Below are positions 34,685-45,172 of a stretch of 64,000 bases of DNA, one piece after another. The notes under the pieces are model-generated. The model was not told the origin of the DNA. It made no database searches and worked only from the letters and a program-made list of their open reading frames with translations. The DNA lies in contig NZ_AXAU01000005.1 in assembly GCF_000472965.1 (NCBI RefSeq), forward strand, positions 62,001-126,000. The letters run 5' to 3'. Source of the DNA: Bradyrhizobium murdochi (GTDB lineage Bacteria > Pseudomonadota > Alphaproteobacteria > Rhizobiales > Xanthobacteraceae). Numbering within the stretch: the stretch's first letter is position 1; the number at the start of each line of letters is the position of its first letter. The translations under genes and the position numbers were made by a program.

Positions 34685-35260
34685 CTACGGCTTCATTCCG
34701 CCGCCAGTACCGTGAGCTCCGGCCACAACGCCTTCCATCGCGCCGCTTTCGCCGCGTAATTCGCCGCGGAAAAATTCGGTCCCCGGGTTGGGCCGCGCGA
34801 TCATCCCAGCGGCATCATCAAAACCATTCGGCGCGTAAACCTCATAGCCATCCCGTGTGCGCCGGATTCCGATCTGGGTGTTCTTGGTCAGAAAACGACC
34901 GATGCCATCGGTCGAGCAACGCAACGGCGGGTAGGGCAGGCCATGTTTCTCCGGGTACCAGAGGTGCACGCGCGCCTGGTTGCGCGCCTCGACCGCGATG
35001 CCGCGGCTTGAAAAGCGCTGCGCTAGCGTGCGGATGATGGCATCCTCGGCTTCCCAGGACGTATCGGGATCGAAATAGAACACGTCGTAATCGTTGATGC
35101 CGTAATCGACCGCGTGCTTGGTCAGCACGTTCCACACCGTCTGCACGAGACAGCCGGAGACCAGCCACGCGTCCGGCAGCGACAGCCGAAACAGTTCCTC
35201 GGTGATGATTTCGTTGATGGGATTCTGTAAGGCGGCGGCGAGGAATTCGGCTTGATTCAT
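34685..35260 (-). CDS. Nucleotidyltransferase-family protein (COG3575/DUF925-like), C-terminus apparently frameshifted
   Basis: A 191-codon frame starting at ATG 35260. The nucleotidyltransferase signature is GINDYDVFYFDPDTSWE (D57, D59) after WLVSGCLVQTVWN, matching the NTP_transf_6/COG3575 family of unknown substrate. Near residue 159 the family-like sequence stops; the other minus-strand frame continues as NFSAANYAAKAARWKALWPEL and ends at 34693, which looks like the normal C-terminus. One extra base in the C-run at 34781-34784 explains it. Either a sequencing error or a recent mutation; the core domain is complete either way. Confidence 0.82.
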   Translation of the reverse strand: MNQAEFLAAALQNPINEIITEELFRLSLPDAWLVSGCLVQTVWNVLTKHAVDYGINDYDVFYFDPDTSWEAEDAIIRTLAQRFSSRGIAVEARNQARVHLWYPEKHGLPYPPLRCSTDGIGRFLTKNTQIGIRRTRDGYEVYAPNGFDDAAGMIARPNPGTEFFRGELRGESGAMEGVVAGAHGTGGGMKP

Positions 35261-35285
35261 GGGGGCCGCTTGCAAAGTTTTGAAA

Positions 35286-35391
35286 CCCTCATGGTGAGGA
35301 GGCGCTTTAGCGCCGTCTCGAACCATGTGGCCCCGCTGGTGCCATTCATCCTTCGAGATGCATCGCTTTGCGATGCTCCTCAGGATGAGGT
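35286..35391. repeat. Palindromic repeat 'cctcatggtgagga / tcctcaggatgagg' family (copy 2)
   Basis: Two hairpin halves, GGCGCTTTAGCGCC flanked by cctcatggtgagg and gtctcgaacc, then cttcgagatgcatcgctttgcgatg with cctcaggatgagg, lie immediately upstream of the nucleotidyltransferase start. This is the same family as 17767-17860. Confidence 0.8.
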
Positions 35392-35405
35392 TTGACTGAA
35401 GCGGG

Positions 35406-35444
35406 ATGGTGGGCACGGCGCAAGTGCGCCTTTGCCCACCCTAC
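35406..35444. repeat. Half-copy of the 'gtgggc / gcccaccctac' repeat overlapping the MmcQ stop codon
   Basis: Arms atggtgggcacggcgc and gcgcctttgcccaccc pair over 39 bases. The ctac at its right end supplies the TAG stop codon of the MmcQ/YjbR gene on the minus strand, so the element touches the coding region. Confidence 0.75.
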
Positions 35445-35782
35445 AAATTCCCGTCGAATTCTTTCACCGCCTTCTTCGACGCCAGCGTGCGCCAGTGCCG
35501 GCGCAACAGCGGCTCGACGGCGGCGCGGCTGGCCTTCGAGAGGCGGATCAGCACGATCGGATAATCGCGGTAGTGATCGGTGAAGTAAAATACCTTCGGC
35601 TGGCTTTCCACCAGCATCTCGCGCTCATCCCTTGGCACGCCCGGCATCACCAGGCTGTCGCCGTCCTCCTTCAGCCGCACGAGCATCTTCTTGCGCACCT
35701 TCAAGGCCGGCGTGCCGTAGGAAGTGCCGTCCTCGACCTCCGGCCAGGCCAACGCGATTTTTCGGACATCGTCGAAGGTCAT
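35441..35782 (-). CDS. MmcQ/YjbR family DNA-binding protein
   Basis: A 113-residue protein of the YjbR (DUF419) family with the CyaY-like fold: MTFDDVRKIALAWPEVEDGTSYG is characteristic when split after the first helix, then the YGTPALKVRKKMLVRLKEDGDSL strands and FYFTDHYRDYPIVLIRL. Some members bind DNA; the physiological role is unknown. ATG 35782 gives the family start. Its stop codon TAG is provided by a palindromic repeat and the gene is bracketed by copies of that repeat on both sides. Confidence 0.9.
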   Translation of the reverse strand: MTFDDVRKIALAWPEVEDGTSYGTPALKVRKKMLVRLKEDGDSLVMPGVPRDEREMLVESQPKVFYFTDHYRDYPIVLIRLSKASRAAVEPLLRRHWRTLASKKAVKEFDGNL

Positions 35783-35793
35783 GGCTGGCGCCG

Positions 35794-35852
35794 TATGGTG
35801 GGCAAACGGCGAGATGGTGGGCACGGCGCCAATGCGCCTTTGCCCACCCTAC
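35794..35852. repeat. Half-copy of the 'gtgggc / gcccaccctac' repeat upstream of MmcQ
   Basis: atggtgggcaaacggc, atggtgggcacggc and gcgcctttgcccaccctac lie between the lepB stop and the MmcQ/YjbR start. This is the fourth copy of the family in the window and, with 35406-35444, brackets one gene. Confidence 0.75.
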
Positions 35853-35872
35853 TTTCCGCTACGCCGTTCCGC

Positions 35873-36661
35873 TCAATGCACGGACGTAAAAAACCGCGCC
35901 AGCCGGAAACCCGACAGCCAGGTCCATACCGGCTGGTTGCGCATGCCGAGATCCCAGGAGCCGACCACGGCGTCGGCGCGGCCGATCAGATTGTCGATCG
36001 GCAACAATCCCACGCCGCCGTCGCGCACGGAGACGCGGCTGTCGGCGGAATTGTCCCTGTTGTCGCCGAGCACGAATAGTTTGCCCGGCGGCACGATTAC
36101 CTCGGGCGTGTTGTCGAGCCTTCCATTGTCGCGCATCTTGAAGATGGCGTGGCTGACGCCGTTCGGCAGCGTCTCGACAAAGCGATAGGCCCGTTCGGTA
36201 TTGCCGCGATCGTCTTCGGCCTGCGCCACGCCGTCCGGCTTCAACGTCGCGGCGTGGTTGTTGATGAAGAGCTGGCCCTGCCGCATCTGGATGCGGTCGC
36301 CCGGCAATCCGACCACGCGCTTGACCCAGGCCTGCGAGCGGTCGCCCGGCCAGCGGAACACGACGACGTCGCCGCGCTTCGGTGTCTCGCCGAACAGCCT
36401 GCCAGTTTCGGGCAGCGTGATCTGGATCGGCAACGACGCCGCGCCGTAGCCATAAGGATATTTGGAGGCGAGCAGCGCATCGCCGATCAGAAGCGTCGGC
36501 TCCATCGAACCGGACGGCACGTAAAACGGTTCGGCCAGCGCGCCCTTGGCGATGAAGACGACGGCAACGATCGCCGCCAGTTGCACGGCCTGGGCGCGCC
36601 AGCTCGCTACCTTGCCGAGAGAAGCGTCCTTTTGATCACCTACCAGTTTCTCGTCGCTCAC
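35873..36661 (-). CDS. lepB: Signal peptidase I
   Basis: A 262-residue inner-membrane protease that removes signal peptides from secreted proteins. One N-terminal membrane helix (AVQLAAIVAVVFIAKGALA, about 25-43) precedes the catalytic motif YVPSGSMEPTLLIGD with serine S52, the lysine K114 of WVKRVVGLPGD, and the GDNRDNSADSR box. The GTG start at 36661 shares one base with the TAG stop of tldD (TAGTG), so translation is coupled. A longer upstream frame lies inside tldD and is not coding. The product is likely a non-major paralog or the housekeeping enzyme; sequence alone does not tell. Confidence 0.95.
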   Translation of the reverse strand: MSDEKLVGDQKDASLGKVASWRAQAVQLAAIVAVVFIAKGALAEPFYVPSGSMEPTLLIGDALLASKYPYGYGAASLPIQITLPETGRLFGETPKRGDVVVFRWPGDRSQAWVKRVVGLPGDRIQMRQGQLFINNHAATLKPDGVAQAEDDRGNTERAYRFVETLPNGVSHAIFKMRDNGRLDNTPEVIVPPGKLFVLGDNRDNSADSRVSVRDGGVGLLPIDNLIGRADAVVGSWDLGMRNQPVWTWLSGFRLARFFTSVH

Positions 36662-38085
36662 TAGCCCGTTCCTCCGACCGTGATCCTTTCCATCCGCAGC
36701 GTCGGCTGGCCGACGCCGACCGGCACGCCCTGGCCGTTCTTGCCACAGGTGCCGATGCCGGTATCGAGCGCCAGATCGTTGCCGACCATGGTGATGCGGT
36801 GCAGGTCGGTCGGCCCGTTGCCGATCAGCATTGCGCCCTTCAAGGGCGCGCCGAGCTTGCCGTTCTCGATTTTGTAGGCCTCGGTGCACTGGAACACATA
36901 CTTGCCCGAGGTGATGTCGACCTGGCCGCCGCCGAAATTCGCGGCATAGACGCCGTTCTTCACCGACGCGATGATCTCTGCCGGATCGCGATTCCCGGCC
37001 AGCATGTAGGTGTTGGTCATGCGCGGCATCGGCACATGGGCATAGCTTTGGCGACGGCCATTGCCGGTAGGCTTCATGTTCATCAGCCGCGCGTTCTGGC
37101 GGTCCTGCATGTAGCCGACCAGAATGCCGTCCTCGATCAGCACGGTGCGGTTGGTCGGCGTGCCCTCGTCGTCAATCGAGAGCGAACCACGCCGCGACGC
37201 GATGGTGCCGTCGTCGACGACGGTGACGCCCTTGGCCGCGACCTGCTTGCCCATCAGCCCTGCGAAAGCTGACGTCTGCTTGCGGTTGAAGTCGCCTTCG
37301 AGGCCATGACCGACCGCTTCATGCAGCATCACGCCGGGCCAGCCGGCGCCCAGCACCACGTCCATTTCGCCCGCGGGCGCAGGCACCGATTCCAGATTGA
37401 CCAGCGCCTCGCGGATGGCGCCGTCGGCAGCCTCGCGCCACGCCTTGGTTTCGATGAAGCGCGCATAGCCCTCGCGGCCGCCATAACCCTTGCTGCCGCT
37501 TTCCTGCCGGTCGCCTTGTCCGGCGACCACGGAAATATTCACGCGCACCAATGGGCGGATGTCGCGATAGCTCTCGCCGTCGGGCCGCAAAATTTCCACC
37601 ACCTGCCAGGTGGCGCCCAGGCTGATGGAAGCCTGCCGCACCCGCGGATCCTTGTCGCGGACATAGGCGTCGATCTCTGCCAGCAGCTTGACCTTGGCTT
37701 CGAACCCCGGCGCATCCAAAGGATTCTCGTCGCCATAGAGCCGCACATTAGTATGCGGCGGAGCAGCGGCAAAATTGCCGCTGTAGCCGCCGCGGACCGC
37801 GGCGACCGCGTCCGCCGCGCGGATCAGCGCCGGCAGCGACACGTCGGAGGAATGCGCGTAGCCGACCGCGTCGTCCTTCACCGCGCGCAGGCCAAATCCC
37901 TGCGAGGTGTCATAGGTCGCCTGCTTCAAGCGCCCATTATCGAAACCGAGCGCTTCGGTCTGGCCGTATTCCAGAAACAGCTCGCCGTCGTCGGCGCCCA
38001 AAAGGCCCCGCGTGATCTCGCGTCTGACGGCATCGCGGTCGAGATTGGCGCGGTCAAGCAGGGAGGTGGTGGCGAGATTGGTCAT
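36661..38085 (-). CDS. tldD: Metalloprotease TldD
   Basis: A 474-residue zinc protease subunit that with TldE/PmbA forms a heterodimer cleaving unfolded or modified peptides (microcin B17 maturation, CcdA turnover in E. coli). The zinc site HEAVGHGLEGD is intact and the C-terminal GMLIGNGP-like and GKNGQGVPVGVGQP segments fit TldD rather than TldE. ATG 38085 gives the usual N-terminus. lepB follows with a one-base overlap; a palindromic repeat lies upstream. tldE is not in the window. Confidence 0.95.
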   Translation of the reverse strand: MTNLATTSLLDRANLDRDAVRREITRGLLGADDGELFLEYGQTEALGFDNGRLKQATYDTSQGFGLRAVKDDAVGYAHSSDVSLPALIRAADAVAAVRGGYSGNFAAAPPHTNVRLYGDENPLDAPGFEAKVKLLAEIDAYVRDKDPRVRQASISLGATWQVVEILRPDGESYRDIRPLVRVNISVVAGQGDRQESGSKGYGGREGYARFIETKAWREAADGAIREALVNLESVPAPAGEMDVVLGAGWPGVMLHEAVGHGLEGDFNRKQTSAFAGLMGKQVAAKGVTVVDDGTIASRRGSLSIDDEGTPTNRTVLIEDGILVGYMQDRQNARLMNMKPTGNGRRQSYAHVPMPRMTNTYMLAGNRDPAEIIASVKNGVYAANFGGGQVDITSGKYVFQCTEAYKIENGKLGAPLKGAMLIGNGPTDLHRITMVGNDLALDTGIGTCGKNGQGVPVGVGQPTLRMERITVGGTG

Positions 38086-38109
38086 GCAGGCTCCGATGCG
38101 AATGTTTGC

Positions 38110-38233
38110 CGTCGTCCCCGCGAACGCGGGGACCCATAACCACAAGCGCCGATTGTAAGCGCAGACGTCCGGCGAGTTCACATTACAACGCGGACATCTG
38201 TGGTTATGGGTCCCTGCGTTCGCAGGGACGACG
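38110..38233. repeat. Long inverted repeat 'cgtcgtccccgcg...cgcagggacgacg'
   Basis: Arms of about 33 bases, with a few mismatches, face each other: cgtcgtccccgcgaacgcgg and ccgtcgacagggtccctgcg-like ends, with gacccataaccaca / tgtggttatgggtc in the middle. The element lies between the tldD start and the HxlR stop, both on the minus strand. Confidence 0.8.
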
Positions 38234-38275
38234 ATCCCGGAAGATAGTCATGCCGCCGCAAAAGGGGAGGGTCCC

Positions 38276-38680
38276 TCACAGCCCTTTGTCATGTCCTTTG
38301 CCGGCCGCATCCGCAACATCCGGATCTGGATCCAGCCTGCCGTGCGCATTGGCCCAGCGCGACAGCTCTTCGAACACAGGTCTCAGGGCCTTCGCCGCGG
38401 GTGTCATCTCATATTCGACGCGGGGCGGCACTTCGGCGAACACCGTGCGTTTCACCAGGCCTTCGTTTTCGAGATCGCGCAATTGTGTGGTCAGCATGTG
38501 CTGCGTCACGTCGGGAATGGCGCGCCGCAATTGGCCGAAACGCTGCTTGCCCTCGACCAACTGCCATAGGATTTCGCCCTTCCACTTGCCGGAGAGCAGG
38601 CGAAGCGCGCGGTGAAGCTGGTGCCTGGCCCGCTCGGAGGGGCATTCCTCCGCACTATCTTCATTGGTCTGCTTTTTCAT
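38276..38680 (-). CDS. HxlR family transcriptional regulator
   Basis: A 134-residue winged-helix protein of the HxlR/YodB family (RALRLLSGKWKGEILWQLVEG, then RRAIPDVTQHMLTTQLRDLE recognition helix, and RTVFAEVPPRVEYEMT wing). Such regulators sense electrophiles, formaldehyde or disulfide stress and often control divergent genes. The DoxX-DsrE-TlpA genes are divergent from it across 124 bases, so they are its likely target. A single N-terminal cysteine (EECPSER) is present, where YodB-type sensors carry theirs, but sensing is inferred. Confidence 0.92.
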   Translation of the reverse strand: MKKQTNEDSAEECPSERARHQLHRALRLLSGKWKGEILWQLVEGKQRFGQLRRAIPDVTQHMLTTQLRDLENEGLVKRTVFAEVPPRVEYEMTPAAKALRPVFEELSRWANAHGRLDPDPDVADAAGKGHDKGL

Positions 38681-38804
38681 ACTACACCAGAAAAATCATC
38701 CTACTTGTCAATTTCATCTTAGTACCGAATTTTGATTTTGAAAGCCTTGGGCGCCTTAAGTCTTGGACACCTGGGGACTGCTTCTCAACATTCGGGAGTA
38801 TTCG

Positions 38805-39197
38805 ATGTCGGACGTTGCTGTGCCTGCCGGGCGCCGTTGGACCCATGTTGGCGTGTGGATTGTCAGAGGATTGCTGGCGCTGGCGTTTCTGGGGGCCGGG
38901 GGCGCCAAGCTCTACGGCGTGCCGATGATGGTGGACGAGTTTCACCACATTGGGCTCGGCCAATGGTTTCGCTATTTGACCGGCAGTCTCGAGATCATCG
39001 GGGCAATCCTGCTGCTGCTTCCACGAAAGGCGGCTTTCGGCGCGCTGCTGCTGATCTGCATCATGATCGGCGCCGTGATCACGCATCTGTTCGTCATCGG
39101 CGGATCACCGGTACCGGCAATCGTCCTGCTCGTGTTGAACGCGCTCGTGGCCTATTCGCAGCGTGGGGCGATTGTCTCCCTCGCCAAGGCGTTTTGA
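38805..39197 (+). CDS. DoxX-like family membrane protein
   Basis: A 130-residue protein with four membrane helices (starting near VWIVRGLLALAFLGAGGAKL, then a second around LTGSLEIIGAILLL, a third AFGALLLICIMIGAVIT, and a fourth). This matches DoxX/SURF4-like proteins, some of which are small subunits of quinone oxidoreductases in thiosulfate oxidation. ATG 38805 follows GGGAG by six bases. It begins a likely three-gene operon (10- and 16-base gaps) with a DsrE-like protein and a Tat-exported thioredoxin-like protein. Confidence 0.88.
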   Translation: MSDVAVPAGRRWTHVGVWIVRGLLALAFLGAGGAKLYGVPMMVDEFHHIGLGQWFRYLTGSLEIIGAILLLLPRKAAFGALLLICIMIGAVITHLFVIGGSPVPAIVLLVLNALVAYSQRGAIVSLAKAF

Positions 39198-39207
39198 AGC
39201 AGCGACA

Positions 39208-39711
39208 ATGCATCTGTCTTTCCGCCGGGTAATTAAATGGGTCGGGCTGGCTCTGACCTTCATCGTGCCGCTGGTCGTGACGTTGTTGCTGACCGAGCCG
39301 GGCTCCGCTGTCTCGAAACCGGAGGCGAAGCGCACTTTGCCGCCGGTGCATCGGCTGGTGCTGCCGATCAATAGCGACGATCCCACCACGATGCGCGCCT
39401 TGATCTCGACCTCGCTCAACCTTCCGAAGTACTACCAGGAGCGCAACGAGCCGTTTATGATCGAGGTCGTTGCCTACAATGCCGGCGTTCACATGTTCCG
39501 TGCCGACACGTCGCCGGTGAAGGATATGCTGCAGGTGGTAAGGGCGGTGAATCCGAACATCCGCTTCGTGGTCTGCGATGCGACAAAGCAGGGCATGCAG
39601 CGCAGCGAGGGCCGTCCGATCACGCTGATCGATAATGTCGATCTGGTGCCGAGCGGGCCCGGACGCATCATCGAATTGCAGGAAGCCGGCTGGTCCTACA
39701 TCCGGTCATGA
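39208..39711 (+). CDS. DsrE-like protein with N-terminal membrane anchor
   Basis: A 167-residue protein: a membrane anchor or signal (WVGLALTFIVPLVVTLLLT, about 11-29) then a DsrE/DsrF-like domain (RLVLPINSDDPTTMRALISTSLN, and YNAGVHMFRADTSPV). The cytoplasmic relatives carry persulfide on a conserved cysteine; here FVVCDATKQGMQ holds a cysteine in the expected strand. The COG1416-type subgroup with export signals is uncharacterised. It lies between DoxX and TlpA-like genes, so a periplasmic sulfur role is plausible, not shown. Confidence 0.8.
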   Translation: MHLSFRRVIKWVGLALTFIVPLVVTLLLTEPGSAVSKPEAKRTLPPVHRLVLPINSDDPTTMRALISTSLNLPKYYQERNEPFMIEVVAYNAGVHMFRADTSPVKDMLQVVRAVNPNIRFVVCDATKQGMQRSEGRPITLIDNVDLVPSGPGRIIELQEAGWSYIRS

Positions 39712-39727
39712 CAAACGGACACGAACC

Positions 39728-40333
39728 ATGACGCCACATCGCGGGCCAACACGCCGCACGGTCGTTGCAGGGCTGCTCGGGGCCGGCGCCTCGGTTGCGA
39801 TCCCGGCCGCATCAACGCGCGCCGCGGCCGCTGGTCCGCCGCCATTCGCCACCTCCCGGCATCAGTTCATCCAGCTTCGTGGCGCAAGGCCTGTCCCGTC
39901 TGTGCCGATCCCGCGTCTCTCCGGCGGCGCGATCGATTTGACCTCCTTGAAGGGAAAAGTGGTGCTCGTCAATTTCTGGGCGACCTGGTGTCCGGCCTGC
40001 CGGACCGAACTGCCGATGCTGGACAGTCTGGCGGCGAGTGACGTCAGGAATCTCATGGTGATCGCCGTGGCGACGGATCGCGACCGCTCGGTCGTCGCGC
40101 CTTTCGTAAAGGGGCTGAAGCTTCGGCGCCTTGCGATCGGGCTTGATCCGCAAGGACTTGTGGCAAGAGCCGGCGCCAGCGGCCAAGCCGACACGCCGTT
40201 CGCGCTCTATGGCATGCCCATTACCTTTTTGATCGGCATCACCGGGCAAGTCGAAGGCTATATCAGCGGTGAAGCAGACTGGCTTTCCATCGAGGCGCGC
40301 CGGCTGCTCGACTACTACGGCACTGCCGGTTAA
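39728..40333 (+). CDS. Tat-exported thioredoxin-like protein (TlpA/DsbE/ResA type)
   Basis: A 201-residue protein with a twin-arginine leader (GPTRRTVVAGLLGAG, cleavage near AASTRA), then a thioredoxin fold with the WATWCPAC redox site (C88 and C91) and the cis-proline segment GMPITFLIG. Relatives reduce disulfides in the periplasm, for cytochrome maturation or copper delivery to cytochrome oxidase in Bradyrhizobium (TlpA). This one uses Tat rather than the membrane anchor of the classical TlpA. It ends the DoxX-DsrE operon and converges with the IalB gene. Confidence 0.9.
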   Translation: MTPHRGPTRRTVVAGLLGAGASVAIPAASTRAAAAGPPPFATSRHQFIQLRGARPVPSVPIPRLSGGAIDLTSLKGKVVLVNFWATWCPACRTELPMLDSLAASDVRNLMVIAVATDRDRSVVAPFVKGLKLRRLAIGLDPQGLVARAGASGQADTPFALYGMPITFLIGITGQVEGYISGEADWLSIEARRLLDYYGTAG

Positions 40334-40371
40334 GTCGATCAGTCGGACCTTGCGGAACTATCGGCTCGCCC

Positions 40372-40923
40372 TCACGGCAGCTTGTCATACCCCTCACCCA
40401 GCCCGTTCAGGCTGAGCGGAAACCCGATGCCCTCTTCGGGCGTCTCAAAGATAATAAAAGTCGCCGTCTTGGCGCCCCGGAGCTGGCCTAAGAGTTTCTC
40501 GTCCATCACCACCTCGGCGACGCAGCCATTCGGCAGGCAGCGGACAAACCCGGCGCGGCCGACGTCCTGGTTGTCGAGCTTGAGCCCAAGGCCGGAGGGC
40601 AAGAGCACGCCGAGGGGGGCGACCACCCGCATCAGCTTGCTCTTCTGGTCGGCGGTTTTCAGCACGATCACGGTCAGGCCGGCGTTGGAGCGGTCCTCGG
40701 CGACCACGCTCTGGATGAGCGCGCATTGCTCGCCTTGGGCGCCGGGCGGGGTGTCGCAGCGGATTTGCCAGTCGCCATGGACCGACCGTACCGCGCCTTG
40801 CGCGTTCGCCACCTGGGTCAGGCCGAGCAGGAAGGCCACGGCGAGCAGGCCGCCGAGCCAGCGGGCCGGTTCCAGACGATATCCTGCCTGATGTGGTCCC
40901 GCCCTATGTTTCGAACGCCCCAT
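40372..40923 (-). CDS. Invasion associated locus B (IalB) family protein
   Basis: A 183-residue secreted protein. The signal peptide (LGGLLAVAFLLGLTQVANA, about 22-40) is followed by the IalB domain with VHGDWQIRCDTPPG, EQCALIQSVV, and a second cysteine pair FVRCLPNGCVAEVVMD. Family proteins are periplasmic or outer-membrane associated; the name is from Bartonella erythrocyte entry but the family is common in free-living rhizobia. ATG 40923 was chosen from the signal peptide position. It precedes the cox operon in the opposite orientation. Confidence 0.9.
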   Translation of the reverse strand: MGRSKHRAGPHQAGYRLEPARWLGGLLAVAFLLGLTQVANAQGAVRSVHGDWQIRCDTPPGAQGEQCALIQSVVAEDRSNAGLTVIVLKTADQKSKLMRVVAPLGVLLPSGLGLKLDNQDVGRAGFVRCLPNGCVAEVVMDEKLLGQLRGAKTATFIIFETPEEGIGFPLSLNGLGEGYDKLP

Positions 40924-41312
40924 CCGGGTCGATCCTCTCACGATTTCCGGCAGCGCCGGCAGCACATATTTTGTAACTGGACTTACCCGGACTGATACGC
41001 AATGACGGCGCCTTGAAGGCAGTCCGGGAGCCAATCCACGCCATCGAGGACCATGGGCCCAGGCGAATCAGCTCGCTCGGGAGCGCCGTGACTGTGCCTA
41101 CATCCGGCAATCGGGCTGTCAAGCGGTGCAGGGCTGCCAAACGGCAGGTTTTGCCTGATTTGTCAGGAAAATCCGACGTCCGGCGAATAGCAGGTGACGC
41201 ATGGCTTTGCGCTCCACTACTGCATTGCGAGAGCCTTAGAATTATGGTTTGAGAGGCTGGATTTCGACGCGTTCTAACGATCTGGCCCGGGGTGCTGCAG
41301 CAATACTGTTGC

Positions 41313-41346
41313 AGGTACTTTCGAAGGTGTACTTCCAAAAGTACCT
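41313..41346. promoter_or_regulatory. Inverted repeat with GTACTT motifs upstream of coxB
   Basis: AGGTACTTT (41313-41321) and AAAGTACCT (41338-41346) form perfect nine-base arms, with a third GTACTT at 41329-41334 between them. The arms are 25 bases apart centre to centre. It lies 93-126 bases upstream of the coxB start and may bind a regulator of cytochrome oxidase; no known consensus is recognised. Confidence 0.45.
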
Positions 41347-41378
41347 CCGGTAGGCCGTTTGTGAGGGCGGATCGTGCG

Positions 41379-41405
41379 GCATTTCCGGCCATCCGGCCGA
41401 AATGC
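41379..41405 (+). promoter_or_regulatory. Stem-loop in the coxB leader
   Basis: GCATTTCCGGCC and GGCCGAAATGC pair with one bulged base around a four-base loop, 34 bases before the coxB start and followed by a T-rich run (GGATTTTTTC) ahead of AAAGGAG. The stem plus T-run is terminator-like, so attenuation or mRNA protection are both possible. Inference. Confidence 0.45.
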
Positions 41406-41438
41406 TTTGGGGATTTTTTCTAAAGGAGCGCGAGCGGC

Positions 41439-43978
<2,540 letters not shown>

Positions 43979-44037
43979 ACGGTTGTTCGCGGCGCGCCAT
44001 CGTTGCGCGCCGCGGCTTTAGTGAAGCGAGATAAATC

Positions 44038-44976
44038 TTGTCGGTAGTCGACCACAACGCCATCGATGCCCTGCCTCGGATTTCCGAGGCTGATGTCGGT
44101 GATTACTTCGCGCTGCTGAAGCCGCGGGTGATGTCGCTTGTGATCTTCACCGCGCTGGTCGGTCTCTTCATCGCGCCCGGCCACGTCCATCCGGTCATCG
44201 CCTTCACCTCGATCCTTTGCATCGCGGTCGGGGCCGGCGCCTCGGGCGCGATGAACATGGCCCTGGAGGGCGATATCGACGCTTTGATGTCGCGCACCGC
44301 CAACCGGCCGATCCCGCGGGGACGCATCACGCAGGGCGAGGCCATGGCGTTCGGCCTGATCCTGTCGTTCTTCTCGGTGATGACGCTCGGTACCCTCGTC
44401 AACTGGCTCGCCGGCGCGCTGCTGGCGTTCACGATCTTCTTCTACGTGGTGATCTACACGATGTGGCTGAAGCGCTCGACCGCGCAGAACATCGTGATCG
44501 GCGGTGCCGCCGGCGCGCTGCCCCCTGTCGTGGCGTGGGCCGCGGCCACCGGCTCGCTGTCGATGGAGCCGCTGCTCCTGTTCCTCATCATCTTCTTCTG
44601 GACCCCGCCGCATTTCTGGGCGCTGGCGCTGTTCCGCAGCGACGATTATGCCCGCGCTGGCATTCCGATGCTGCCCGTGGTCGCGGGCCCCGACGCGACG
44701 CGGCTGCAGATCCTGCTTTACACGATCGTGCTGGTCGCGATCGCGGCCGCGCCCTGGCCGCTCGGCTATTTCGACGCGGTTTACGGCGTCACCTCGCTGA
44801 CGCTCGGTGCCGGCATGATGTGGCTTGCGATCGAGGTCTATCGTCACCGCGAGGGCAAGCAGGCGAGCCGCGCGACGCGCCGGCTGTTTGCCTTCTCGAT
44901 CCTCTATCTGTTCGCGCTGTTTGCGACGCTCTTGCTCGAGGTCGTGATACGCGCCGTCGTAGCTATGGTCGGGTAG
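44038..44976 (+). CDS. ctaB: Heme o synthase (protoheme IX farnesyltransferase)
   Basis: A 312-residue UbiA-type prenyltransferase with about nine membrane helices that adds a farnesyl group to heme b for heme a. The two prenyl-binding motifs are visible: LSVVDHN start, then N-terminal [16 protein letters not shown], the first aspartate-rich loop [19 protein letters not shown] and the second [23 protein letters not shown] take the TTG at 44038 because it gives the expected MSVVDHNA start. It lies 59 bases after coxA and before the small CoxF-like gene. Confidence 0.95.
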   Translation: MSVVDHNAIDALPRISEADVGDYFALLKPRVMSLVIFTALVGLFIAPGHVHPVIAFTSILCIAVGAGASGAMNMALEGDIDALMSRTANRPIPRGRITQGEAMAFGLILSFFSVMTLGTLVNWLAGALLAFTIFFYVVIYTMWLKRSTAQNIVIGGAAGALPPVVAWAAATGSLSMEPLLLFLIIFFWTPPHFWALALFRSDDYARAGIPMLPVVAGPDATRLQILLYTIVLVAIAAAPWPLGYFDAVYGVTSLTLGAGMMWLAIEVYRHREGKQASRATRRLFAFSILYLFALFATLLLEVVIRAVVAMVG

Positions 44977-44994
44977 GGGGCGCATGGAACGCTC

Positions 44995-45159
44995 ATGGAC
45001 GACAAGCGCAAGCCAGATGGAATCGTCCTCACCGAGGCGCAGAAAAGAAGCCGCCGTCAGCGCTCGATCGCCATTGCGCTCGCGCTCGGCGTCCTCGTCG
45101 TACTGTTTTTCGCAGTCACCATGGTCAAGGGGCCGGGCGTTCTCGTCCGTCCGTTGTGA
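44995..45159 (+). CDS. CoxF-like small membrane protein of the cytochrome oxidase operon
   Basis: A 54-residue protein encoded between ctaB and ctaG. It has a charged N-terminus (MDDKRKPDGIVLTEAQKRSR) and one membrane helix (SIAIALALGVLVVLFFAVTMV). Alphaproteobacterial cox operons commonly have such a short gene at this place, called CoxF or left unnamed. The start ATG and stop TGA bracket an unbroken frame; the stop is 13 bases from the ctaG ATG. Its role, possibly in assembly, is inferred from position only. Confidence 0.75.
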   Translation: MDDKRKPDGIVLTEAQKRSRRQRSIAIALALGVLVVLFFAVTMVKGPGVLVRPL

Positions 45160-45172
45160 TTGAGTGATTGAG

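Larger units (their letters stand above)
40924..41438. other. Divergent 515-base upstream region of the IalB and cox operons
   Basis: No protein frame with coding character was found here. It holds the divergent promoters of the IalB gene and coxB, a set of GTACTT repeats (41313-41346), and a stem-loop just before the coxB ribosome site (41379-41405). The rest shows nothing I can name. Confidence 0.6.

Noticed and set aside
13528..35852. CRISPR-like repeats
   Set aside because: The repeats are dispersed palindromes without regular spacing, unique spacers or cas genes.
35873..36889. Longer lepB frame starting inside tldD
   Set aside because: The N-terminal part is out-of-frame tldD sequence; the GTG at 36661 overlapping the tldD stop is the natural start.
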